In this document: piece after piece, positions 1-6,222 of the stretch
Layout: the number at the start of each line of letters is the position of its first letter
How positions within the stretch are numbered: the first letter of the stretch is position 1
From: Planctomycetota bacterium
GTDB lineage: Bacteria; Planctomycetota; Phycisphaerae; Sedimentisphaerales; Anaerobacaceae
Assembly: GCA_013202635.1 (NCBI GenBank)
Contig: JABMRO010000100.1
Coordinates: 1 to 8,362 of the forward strand
Direction: 5' to 3'
DNA: 8,362 bases
Position numbers and translations under genes: made by a program
Notes under the pieces: model-generated
Database searches by the model: none
What the model was told of the DNA's origin: nothing
Seen by the model: the letters and a program-made list of their open reading frames with translations, nothing else

Positions 1-569
1 GACTGAGGCTTTTCCTTGAGGAGGAAAATGCCGGCTGTCCGAAGATTGTACTTAACAGTCTCGATAATCGGCCATTTTCGATAACGGGGTTTACATCTAC
101 CGGTGAGAGCATAACCGCCGATATTGATGGTTCTGTTGAAGCGACGAAATTCGTACTTTCACCGAAAGTCGATATGGAGAAACTGAATGAGAATCCCAAA
201 GGGCGAATCAACATCAGCCTGACTCATCCGGAGGAGAAAACGGCTCAAATTCTCTTTGACATGCTGCCGAAATTCAAATTGGACCCGCCGTTGATTATCG
301 CTTTTAATGCGAGGCCGGAAAAGCCGATAGTCAGAAAAGTTACTGTACTCAACAACTATGGTGGAGCTTTTGAGATTGAATCGGTTTCGTCTCCGAATAA
401 CACGATTAAAGTTCTCAGTCGGGAGAAAATCAGCGACGGTTATCAGCTCCTGGTGGAAATGACACCGCTGGCATCCGAGGGTAAAACGTTTTTCACGGAT
501 GTTCTTGTTGTAAAGATAAAAGACGGTGATGAGTTGCAAGTTGTCTGTCGAGGTTTTTACAAACAGTAA
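1..569 (+). CDS. DUF1573-like Ig-fold periplasmic protein (C-terminal part)
   Basis: The reading frame is open from the first base of the window, so the true start lies upstream and 188 codons are visible, ending in TAA. An internal ATG at 174 falls in mid-domain and is not a credible start. The visible part reads as two beta-rich modules. The first has 'VLNSLDNRPFSITGFTSTGE' followed by a beta-rich stretch. The second starts near 'RKVTVLNNYGGAFEIESVSS' and ends 'LQVVCRGFYKQ'. The pattern of a 'N-N-x-G/P-F-x-I' turn followed by 'V-S-S' or 'F-T-S' strands is what I know from DUF1573-type Ig-like domains, which are abundant in planctomycetes and Bacteroidetes envelope proteins. No catalytic residues are visible, and a binding or scaffolding role in the periplasm is inference. 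The gene lies 71 nt upstream of the cytochrome fusion gene on the same strand, which suggests co-transcription. Family assignment is moderately sure; function is unknown. Confidence 0.7.
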   Translation, partial: LRLFLEEENAGCPKIVLNSLDNRPFSITGFTSTGESITADIDGSVEATKFVLSPKVDMEKLNENPKGRINISLTHPEEKTAQILFDMLPKFKLDPPLIIAFNARPEKPIVRKVTVLNNYGGAFEIESVSSPNNTIKVLSREKISDGYQLLVEMTPLASEGKTFFTDVLVVKIKDGDELQVVCRGFYKQ

Positions 570-631
570 TTCCGTGTACTAATTAGAAATAAGTTTTTCC
601 GCGCTAAGACGGAACGTAACGAAGTGCTTTT

Positions 632-640
632 GGGGGTGGA
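632..640 (+). promoter_or_regulatory. Shine-Dalgarno sequence supporting the TTG start at 641
   Basis: The G-rich stretch GGGGGTGGA resembles the anti-Shine-Dalgarno partner AGGAGGTGA and lies directly before TTG. An in-frame TAA at 617-619 rules out any start further upstream, and the TTG start gives a complete signal peptide. This pair of facts fixes the start at an unusual codon. Confidence 0.6.
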
Positions 641-2017
641 TTGAAAACCAACCTGTACATAATTCGATTAGTGAGTTGCATTTTTGTGCCGGTACTTTGT
701 GTTTCGTGCGGGCCGGATGTAACGAGCGAACCGTCGGCAAAGACACCTTCGAAGGCCGATGCGCTGACTGTCTTTTTTACCGGTAACGTGCTTGGTGAAT
801 TAAAGCCCTGCGGTTGTATCGGCGGACAGCTTGGCGGGCTTAGCAGGCGCGCGGCAATTTTCAATCGTGTTTCTAAAGACAAAAGATTGATTATCGATAC
901 CGGTTCGCTTGTGGAAGGCCGGAGCGAGCAGGACGTAATCAAGTTTAATATAATACTCCAGGCTTTCAGACAACTCTATTATGATTTAGTCAGTCTGAGT
1001 GAAGAAGACATCGAAACAGGCAGAAACGTTGGGCTGTTAGATAGTGCCGGCTCGCTTTTTAATATCATAAGCCCTCACCACCGTTCTGAAGCAAATATTC
1101 CTGCGAAATTTACCAAGAGCCTGTTCCTGAAAGATAAGACTGTAGTAGTAACTATTGCGGCTTTTGACGCAAAATCAACGCCCATAGAGCAAGTTGGACA
1201 GCTTTTTAGCTCCGGTCCCGACAATAGTTCGGCACAGGTGAGCAGCCAGTCTAAGCTCAATATCCTTATACTGAACCATTGTGATGATGCCATTATTGAT
1301 TTTATTGCCAAGAGGATACCTGTGGTTGATTGTATTGTACGTCCGTCCGAATCTGATGAGCCGATAGTGGCCGACAGTCCTAATAAAAAGCCTTTTGTTT
1401 TTTCGGTGGGCCGTTTCGGCAGATACGTATGCGGTTTGAACATAACAGAATCTCCCGCTTACAAAGGTAAGCCGAGATTGAGTTTTCTTACTGTCCAGGT
1501 TACGGAAGAATTGGAGGAGGATGCCTCTCTTGTGCAGTTGTACAAAGATTATCAGCAGCTTGTGGGAGAGAGGAATCTTTTGGAGAAATATCCACGATTT
1601 CCTTTGTCGAATGACCTGGAATATACCGGCTCAGAGTCCTGTAAGGGTTGTCATGAATACGAATATGAAAAGTGGAGCCAAAAAGCTCATGCACATGCAT
1701 ACGCGACGCTCGAGCGAGTCGGCTCACAGCTTGACCCTGAGTGTGTTAGCTGTCATGTTGTCGGTATGGAATATGAAAGCGGGTTTGTTTCTGAGCAGAA
1801 AACCGGCCATATGAAAAATGTCGGCTGTGAGAATTGCCATGGGCCTGGCTCGGAACATATCAGAACAGAAGGTGTTACAGCCTTAACAGAGCCGAAATCA
1901 GGGTGTATTGATTGTCATACACCTGAACATAGCGGAGAATACGCGGGAAACGAGGGTGATTTTCTGGAAAAAATCGTTCATTGGCGGGAACCAAGGTCCG
2001 ACGAAAGTGTCAAATAA
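641..2017 (+). CDS. Exported UshA-like metallophosphatase domain fused to tetraheme cytochrome c554-type domain
   Basis: This is a 458-residue protein starting at TTG. Residues 1-23 are a basic plus hydrophobic export signal ending 'LCVSC', an imperfect lipobox with Cys at -3, so it may be a lipoprotein. Residues about 42-290 resemble the N-terminal lobe of 5'-nucleotidase/UshA metallophosphatases: 'VFFTGNVLGELKPCGC' (43-59) followed by 'GGLSRR', then 'LIIDTGSLVEG' (D86), 'LNILILNH' (H213) and 'CIVRPSESDEP' from C231. The usual metal ligands are not seen where expected: TGN replaces D-x-H, DTGS replaces the GD motif, and RPSE sits where GHTH would be. Residues 331-440 hold four CXXCH heme-attachment motifs at C334, C368, C396 and C422, with extra His residues ('KAHAHAYATL') as possible axial ligands, matching the cytochrome c554 family. 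Electron transfer in the periplasm is likely. A phosphatase reaction is doubtful. The partner is unknown, and the DUF1573-like gene lies just upstream. Confidence 0.85.
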   Translation: MKTNLYIIRLVSCIFVPVLCVSCGPDVTSEPSAKTPSKADALTVFFTGNVLGELKPCGCIGGQLGGLSRRAAIFNRVSKDKRLIIDTGSLVEGRSEQDVIKFNIILQAFRQLYYDLVSLSEEDIETGRNVGLLDSAGSLFNIISPHHRSEANIPAKFTKSLFLKDKTVVVTIAAFDAKSTPIEQVGQLFSSGPDNSSAQVSSQSKLNILILNHCDDAIIDFIAKRIPVVDCIVRPSESDEPIVADSPNKKPFVFSVGRFGRYVCGLNITESPAYKGKPRLSFLTVQVTEELEEDASLVQLYKDYQQLVGERNLLEKYPRFPLSNDLEYTGSESCKGCHEYEYEKWSQKAHAHAYATLERVGSQLDPECVSCHVVGMEYESGFVSEQKTGHMKNVGCENCHGPGSEHIRTEGVTALTEPKSGCIDCHTPEHSGEYAGNEGDFLEKIVHWREPRSDESVK

Positions 2018-2069
2018 AAAAGGGCATAATAACCCTGATACGAACGATTTACATACTTAAGAGACCGAT

Positions 2070-3008
2070 ATGATAAAAACATTGCGAATAACGAGTATTC
2101 TGGCGGTGGCTTTAGCGGCCATTTTGGTTGTTTTTTCTGTGGTTTTCGGCGTCCGCAGCGATAAAGACATCGAGAAACTGCTGGGCGGGCCCAATGTGAT
2201 AGAGAAGTTCAACAGTGCAGGCAAAAAAGCGACGAGAGGCTCAAACCAGGTTTCTCCACTTGTCCAGCAGGCCGGGGTATTTGCTTTGTATCTGAATCCT
2301 CCCAAGCCGGTAGCGTCAAGGCCTGTAAAAGGCCGTGCTTCCACTGTTAAACGTGCACCCTCTGCTACGCCAAAATTTAAGGTTATGGGTACAAGTTATT
2401 ACAAGGGCCGTCCTGAATCATCAATGGCTTTGATTGACGAGCCGGGCAAAGGATTACACTGGGTCAGACAGTCCAGTATGGTAGGTCATTTGCTGATTGA
2501 AGAGGTAAAGGACGGTATTGTTGTTATTAAAGACAATAATGGAACTTTCGAGCTTGCAGCCGAGCAGAAGCCGCATATAAGTCTTCTTGAAGGGGCGCCT
2601 GCTGTTCCTTCGAAACAGGCGGGCATTTCCAGCAGTACGGTGGGAAGTTCAGTTTCCAGATCTTCTGCAGCAGCTTCTGTAAAGTCTTCTACGGGGTATT
2701 CGGGGAAGACCGGTTCTCGTGTTGTAAAGCCGCCGAGGCCTCCGCTGCCGCGTAAAACTGCTGCAGAAGAGTCAGCTATGACGGAACTTGCTGAAAAGCT
2801 GGCGCAGTTGCAAAAAAGTTTTCAGTCTGATAAGACCGGTTCAGGTCTCACTGACCAGGAAAAGGCCGAAATGATGAATGAACTTATTGAAGAATTCAGA
2901 GCTAAACGATCTTCGATTTTAAGTACCGAAGATGAGGAAAGGCTTAGTATTTTAGGCAAAGAATTAAAAAAGAAGATGGAGGAGCCGACAAGCTCAGATC
3001 AGAAATAA
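2070..3008 (+). CDS. GspC-like inner-membrane protein of the type II secretion system, without PDZ domain
   Basis: This is a 312-residue protein. The ATG is preceded by AAGAGA at 2059-2064, a weak ribosome site. Residues about 7-27 form one hydrophobic membrane span with a short basic N-terminus, the topology of GspC rather than of lipoprotein PilP. Residues 62-80 read 'SPLVQQAGVFALYLNPPKP', then a Pro/Ser/Lys-rich linker. Residues about 103-167 ('FKVMGTSYYKGRPESSMALI', 'LHWVRQSSMVGHLLIEEVKD', 'GIVVIKDNNGTFEL') fit the small beta domain called the homology region in GspC and shared with PilP, which contacts the secretin N0 domain. A Ser-rich linker (about 182-216) and a Pro-rich stretch lead to a charged helical segment (about 232-305), probably a coiled coil. 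The PDZ domain of classical GspC is missing. The gene lies 51 nt upstream of the secretin, which supports the role. The assignment rests on topology, the beta domain and operon position. Confidence 0.65.
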   Translation: MIKTLRITSILAVALAAILVVFSVVFGVRSDKDIEKLLGGPNVIEKFNSAGKKATRGSNQVSPLVQQAGVFALYLNPPKPVASRPVKGRASTVKRAPSATPKFKVMGTSYYKGRPESSMALIDEPGKGLHWVRQSSMVGHLLIEEVKDGIVVIKDNNGTFELAAEQKPHISLLEGAPAVPSKQAGISSSTVGSSVSRSSAAASVKSSTGYSGKTGSRVVKPPRPPLPRKTAAEESAMTELAEKLAQLQKSFQSDKTGSGLTDQEKAEMMNELIEEFRAKRSSILSTEDEERLSILGKELKKKMEEPTSSDQK

Positions 3009-3044
3009 AACGGTAATTTTGAATATTTTTTAATTTATCGGGTT

Positions 3045-3053
3045 AAGGGGTGA
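3045..3053 (+). promoter_or_regulatory. Strong Shine-Dalgarno sequence for the secretin gene
   Basis: AAGGGGTGA matches AAGGAGGTGA with one base missing and lies about 7-10 nt before the ATG at 3060. It supports that start, which also gives a good signal peptide. It contrasts with the poor sites ahead of gspE and gspF. Confidence 0.65.
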
Positions 3054-3059
3054 TAAAGA

Positions 3060-6000
3060 ATGGTAAACAGAGAATTTTCTCGCGGGTTTTTTAGCAGGTT
3101 GCTTGTTTTATCGACAGCTCTGTTAATATTCAGCAATTGTCTTTTGGCTGCTCAGGAGGGCGCGTCTGAGTCGATGCGGTACAAGATATTTCCCTTGAAG
3201 TACATCCCTGTTGAGCGGGGCATGAAGTATCTTGCCGACATCGGGATAGGGACGGTTTCATCTTTTCCCGGTTCAGATGCGCTTTTGGTGACAGCCAATC
3301 CTGATGAGCTTATCAAAGCAATGGCTATATTGAATCTTGTTGACAGCCAGGGGCAATTTGCAGTAAAGGCGGTATCCGGAGCTTCAGCGGATAAGAATCT
3401 TCCATCGAACGAGCAGATTGCATCGAAACTCGGTAATATATCGATCGGCAGCTTCTCAAATCCTCCGGCCGTGAATGCCAAATACAGGGCAATCATAGAT
3501 GTCCACAACGGCGTGGTGATTGTTGTGGCCCCTGTCAGGAAGCTGGAGAGGATTCTTTCGGCGGTTGAGGAATTGCGGCACGGGCCTGGAGCCCGTGAAA
3601 ACACGGCCAAGATGGCCGTGCCACTGCCGAACCTGAATTTCGCGGCCCAGAACAACGTAACAGCCCAGCCAAGCACCGTTCCGACAATGCTTGAGAAAGA
3701 GATGACCGAACTGCCTGCTCCTGTCAAGACGTATGAACCGGAGTCGATTGCCAACGGGGAAGATACTATTCAATTAGCTTTGCCGGAAAAACTTTCCATA
3801 GCTGATTTTTTGGGCTTTGTGGGTGAGCATTTAAATCTAAATTATTTGTATGACGAGACCAAGGTCAAAGGCGATATTACACTCAGACGTCACGGCAGAC
3901 TTCGCGGCCCTATCAAATTAAAAGAGATTTATCCCCTCTTGGAATCCGTATTACAGTTCCATGGTTTTGTAATGACTCGCAGGGGCGATCTGGTAAGTAT
4001 AGTTCCCGCGGCGGAAGCTCAAAATATCGACCCTGGATTATACCCTGATTCTGAGGGTATCGCGATTGGTGACGCTGTGATAACCCGTATTTTTACACTG
4101 CAGCATATAGATACGACCAATGCAAAGAATCTTCTGGACGCGATGAAGCTTGTCGTAGATGTCAGGGAGATACCCTCAACGAAGACACTGATTGTTACCG
4201 GATTCACCTACCGTATGCCGCGTATAGAAGCGCTTCTGGATTTGGTGGACAAGCCGGGAGAGCCGAAAAAGTTCAGGTTCAGGCAGTTGCAGTACACAAT
4301 GGCGGAAACGCTGTCTCCTAAAATCCAGGCACTTGCCGAACATTTGGGCAGTATATCGATTACTATTGCCGCGGCACCGGCGGCACCGACAAGAACAACC
4401 ACCGCTCGAAAGCCCGGAGAAACAACGGCTGTATATCAGCAACGACTTCGTCTGGAATCTCAAAGAAGAGTCGCCGCTGCTCGAAGAACGACTACAACAA
4501 CGACCGAGCAGGGTCAGGCCACTGTGTATCTCGACGCCGACGAAAGAACAAACCGCATTTTGATGATAGGCACTCAGGAACAACTGGATGAAGTCGAGGA
4601 GTTAATAGATACTCTTGACGTTGCACAGCAGGACCTGCGAACTTTGAAATTATACAAAATCAAGCACGTTGATGCCGAGGAGGCAAGAAAGAAACTGGAA
4701 GAGCTCCGTATAATTACGCCTGTTCAGAGGTCAGCTTATCCTTATTCTTCGAGACTTACAGGCGGTGCGAGGCCCCCGACTACATCGACGAGGACGCCGC
4801 CAACAACATCAACGAGGCCTCCAACAACAAGAAGGTCACAAATGGCCGGCGAATTACCCGAGAACATTGCCGGAGAGCCGCAGGTGGTCGTAGTTGAGTC
4901 GACGAATTCGCTTTTAGTTAATGCTACTGCCGAGCAGCACACCCAGATAGGCAAGATAATCGCCTACGTGGACAGTGAGATGGAAGAGGAGGACATACCT
5001 TATAAGATTTATCCACTGGAGAATCAATCACCGGACCATTTGTTTTCGATACTTGAACCTCTTGTTCAAGAGACCGTTTTGGACAAAGAGGGCAAGATTG
5101 AAAGCGTTATAAGAAAGCAGGAAGAGCAAATAACTATAGTTCCCGACCCGAACACTTTTTCATTGGTTGTCTATGCGAGCAAAAAGAACCAGGTATGGAT
5201 CGGTGACCTGATAGAGAAATTAGACCAGAGAAGGCCTCAGGTCCTTATTGATGTAACCCTGGTCCAGATATCGAAGACAGACGCATTTAATTACGACCTT
5301 AATCTAATCCAGAGTTTTCCGGATTTGGTCGCCACGTCCGGCCTGACCAGTGCTTTTGTACCGGGCGTTGCAGAAGGCGAGGTTGCAGTTGATTTAGTTT
5401 CCAAACTTTTAAGCAGCGGTAGAGACCGCTTTGTGGATTTTCAGTCCAGCGGCGGCAAGGGGACCGGATTTTATGGTGACAGACACATTAATGCTTTGAT
5501 AACTGCTATGGAGGAGAAGGATTACGGCCGGGTCCTGGCGAAACCCAAAATCCTTGTTAACGACAATGAACCCGGACTTATCGAGGCAATAGATACCACT
5601 TATGTTACCAAAACAACCGGCGCTCTTGTTGAGGGCTCAATGGGTGTCGTGCAAACGGGTGTCGATTATCAGGGATACGATGCGGGCATCACTCTTGAGA
5701 TAGTCCCTCATATCAGTCGGGGCGACCTGCTTCGCCTTGATATTAATTTGACCAGGTCCGATTTCGGAACTATCACCGGAGAAAGACCGCCAGATACCAC
5801 AGAAAACACCATTGATACGACTGTTACTGTCCCCGACGGCAGCACTATAATTTTAGGCGGTCTGTTGAAACTTAACCAGAGTAAGGGTGGAACAAAAGTT
5901 CCGATACTCGGCGATATTCCGTTTATTGGCGGATTGTTCAGGAGCACGAGCAACAGCGATTTACAAAGACATATGTATGTTTTTGTTAAGGCGGAGATTA

Positions 6001-6164
6001 TAAGACCCGATGATAAAGGGTTTGTGGGTGGTGATTTGCAGCGTATATCAGACAGAAACAGGCAAGCGTTCGAAGAAACTGAAATAGAATTTCAGGACTA
6101 TCGTAACTGGCCCGGCGTAAAGCCCAGAAAGATGACTCCGCTTAAAGTACTTGATACACAATAA
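3060..6164 (+). CDS. gspD: Type II secretion system secretin GspD, extended
   Basis: This is a 1034-residue outer-membrane secretin, long compared with about 650-700 residues for classical GspD. Residues 1-31 are a signal peptide, probably cut after 'CLLAA'. Two extra modules (about 40-96 and 141-172) precede an N0-like domain (about 235-320, from 'IQLALPEKLSIADFLGFVGE'). N1 follows (about 340-398), then N2 (403-522, with an insert at 437-485), N3 (526-642, with an insert at 568-595) and a further N-type module (646-726). The secretin core begins near V728 ('PQVLIDVTLVQIS'). It contains 'VLAKPKILVNDNEP', 'TVTVPDGSTIILGGLLK' and the family hallmark 'VPILGDIPFIGGLFR' (947-961), ending 'YVFVKAEIIRP'. 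A tail of about 50 residues sits where a pilotin-binding S domain would be. The mature protein should form the multimeric outer-membrane channel fed by the periplasmic domain of the gspC-like product. PilQ is the alternative name, but gene order and domain style favour GspD. A palindrome pair lies within codons 173-188. Confidence 0.93.
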   Translation: MVNREFSRGFFSRLLVLSTALLIFSNCLLAAQEGASESMRYKIFPLKYIPVERGMKYLADIGIGTVSSFPGSDALLVTANPDELIKAMAILNLVDSQGQFAVKAVSGASADKNLPSNEQIASKLGNISIGSFSNPPAVNAKYRAIIDVHNGVVIVVAPVRKLERILSAVEELRHGPGARENTAKMAVPLPNLNFAAQNNVTAQPSTVPTMLEKEMTELPAPVKTYEPESIANGEDTIQLALPEKLSIADFLGFVGEHLNLNYLYDETKVKGDITLRRHGRLRGPIKLKEIYPLLESVLQFHGFVMTRRGDLVSIVPAAEAQNIDPGLYPDSEGIAIGDAVITRIFTLQHIDTTNAKNLLDAMKLVVDVREIPSTKTLIVTGFTYRMPRIEALLDLVDKPGEPKKFRFRQLQYTMAETLSPKIQALAEHLGSISITIAAAPAAPTRTTTARKPGETTAVYQQRLRLESQRRVAAARRTTTTTTEQGQATVYLDADERTNRILMIGTQEQLDEVEELIDTLDVAQQDLRTLKLYKIKHVDAEEARKKLEELRIITPVQRSAYPYSSRLTGGARPPTTSTRTPPTTSTRPPTTRRSQMAGELPENIAGEPQVVVVESTNSLLVNATAEQHTQIGKIIAYVDSEMEEEDIPYKIYPLENQSPDHLFSILEPLVQETVLDKEGKIESVIRKQEEQITIVPDPNTFSLVVYASKKNQVWIGDLIEKLDQRRPQVLIDVTLVQISKTDAFNYDLNLIQSFPDLVATSGLTSAFVPGVAEGEVAVDLVSKLLSSGRDRFVDFQSSGGKGTGFYGDRHINALITAMEEKDYGRVLAKPKILVNDNEPGLIEAIDTTYVTKTTGALVEGSMGVVQTGVDYQGYDAGITLEIVPHISRGDLLRLDINLTRSDFGTITGERPPDTTENTIDTTVTVPDGSTIILGGLLKLNQSKGGTKVPILGDIPFIGGLFRSTSNSDLQRHMYVFVKAEIIRPDDKGFVGGDLQRISDRNRQAFEETEIEFQDYRNWPGVKPRKMTPLKVLDTQ
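3577..3622 (+). repeat. Double-palindrome (REP-like) element inside the gspD frame
   Basis: Two perfect hairpins lie side by side. The first has arms CACGGGC (3579-3585) and GCCCGTG (3591-3597) with a 5-nt loop. The second has arms CACGGCCA (3602-3609) and TGGCCGTG (3613-3620) with a 3-nt loop. The whole block starts GGCAC and ends GTGCC. It is translated in frame as 'RHGPGARENTAKMAVP' between the second N-terminal module and the linker to N0. The two arm pairs are related (CACGG-C), as in repetitive extragenic palindromes. Copies elsewhere in the genome cannot be seen from this window. Confidence 0.6.
4371..4514 (+). repeat. Ala/Pro/Thr/Arg-rich insert in the secretin N2 domain (coding low complexity)
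   Basis: The DNA begins with a 9-nt direct repeat GCGGCACCG-GCGGCACCG and continues through ACA/ACC/ACG/ACT Thr codons. It encodes a segment containing 'AAPAAPTRTTTARKPGE' and, later, 'ARRTTTTTTEQG'. The stretch between holds 'VYQQRLRLESQRRVAAA', probably a short basic helix. The flanks 'ISITI' and 'ATVYLDADERTNRILMIG' are normal N-domain strands, so this is a loop insertion. It is likely exposed within the periplasmic vestibule. Confidence 0.55.
4773..4833 (+). repeat. Decaying tandem repeat PPTTSTR in the secretin N3 domain
   Basis: Three adjacent related units encode PPTTSTRT, PPTTSTR and PPTTRR. At DNA level each runs CC-C/G/T-AC-A followed by ACA/TCA/ACG and AGG codons, with mostly synonymous differences between units. 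The insert lies in N3, where secretins usually carry a flexible loop pointing into the channel. It is positively charged and Pro/Thr-rich, so it is probably disordered. Confidence 0.6.
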
Positions 6165-6218
6165 TACAGAATACAGGAGACAGAAGACAGAATACAGAGG
6201 TCAGGGGTCAGAAGTCGG
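6163..6218 (+). repeat. Eight-unit heptanucleotide tandem array at the gspD-gspE junction
   Basis: The stretch divides without gaps into eight 7-mers: AATACAG, AATACAG, GAGACAG, AAGACAG, AATACAG, AGGTCAG, GGGTCAG and AAGTCGG. All have purine-rich first halves and end in CAG or CGG. The array begins on the last two bases of the gspD stop codon and ends 4 nt before the gspE ATG. It resembles the short tandemly repeated heptamers described in cyanobacteria. Three units equal seven codons. The frame is open back to a TTG at 6151, so reading through would give a repeated 7-residue peptide (TEYRRQK, TEYRGQG). Confidence 0.75.
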
Positions 6219-6222
6219 AATA

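Noticed and set aside
597..614. Small hairpin TTCCG-N8-CGGAA between the first two genes
   Set aside because: The stem has only 5 bp and no T-run follows, so it is not a credible terminator.
1521..1814. 97-codon + strand frame overlapping the cytochrome domain
   Set aside because: It is out of frame with four CXXCH motifs and has no family resemblance; a shadow frame.
2022..2039. AGGG/CCCT hairpin after the cytochrome gene as a terminator
   Set aside because: The stem has only about 4 bp with an 8-nt loop and no T-run on the downstream side.
3152..3754. 200-codon open frame on the minus strand within gspD
   Set aside because: It lies opposite strong secretin coding sequence and has no recognisable domain or ribosome site; a shadow frame.
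6151..6222. TTG-initiated N-terminal extension of GspE
   Set aside because: It would overlap gspD, lacks a ribosome site, and consists of translated heptamer repeats; ATG at 6223 is the simpler start.
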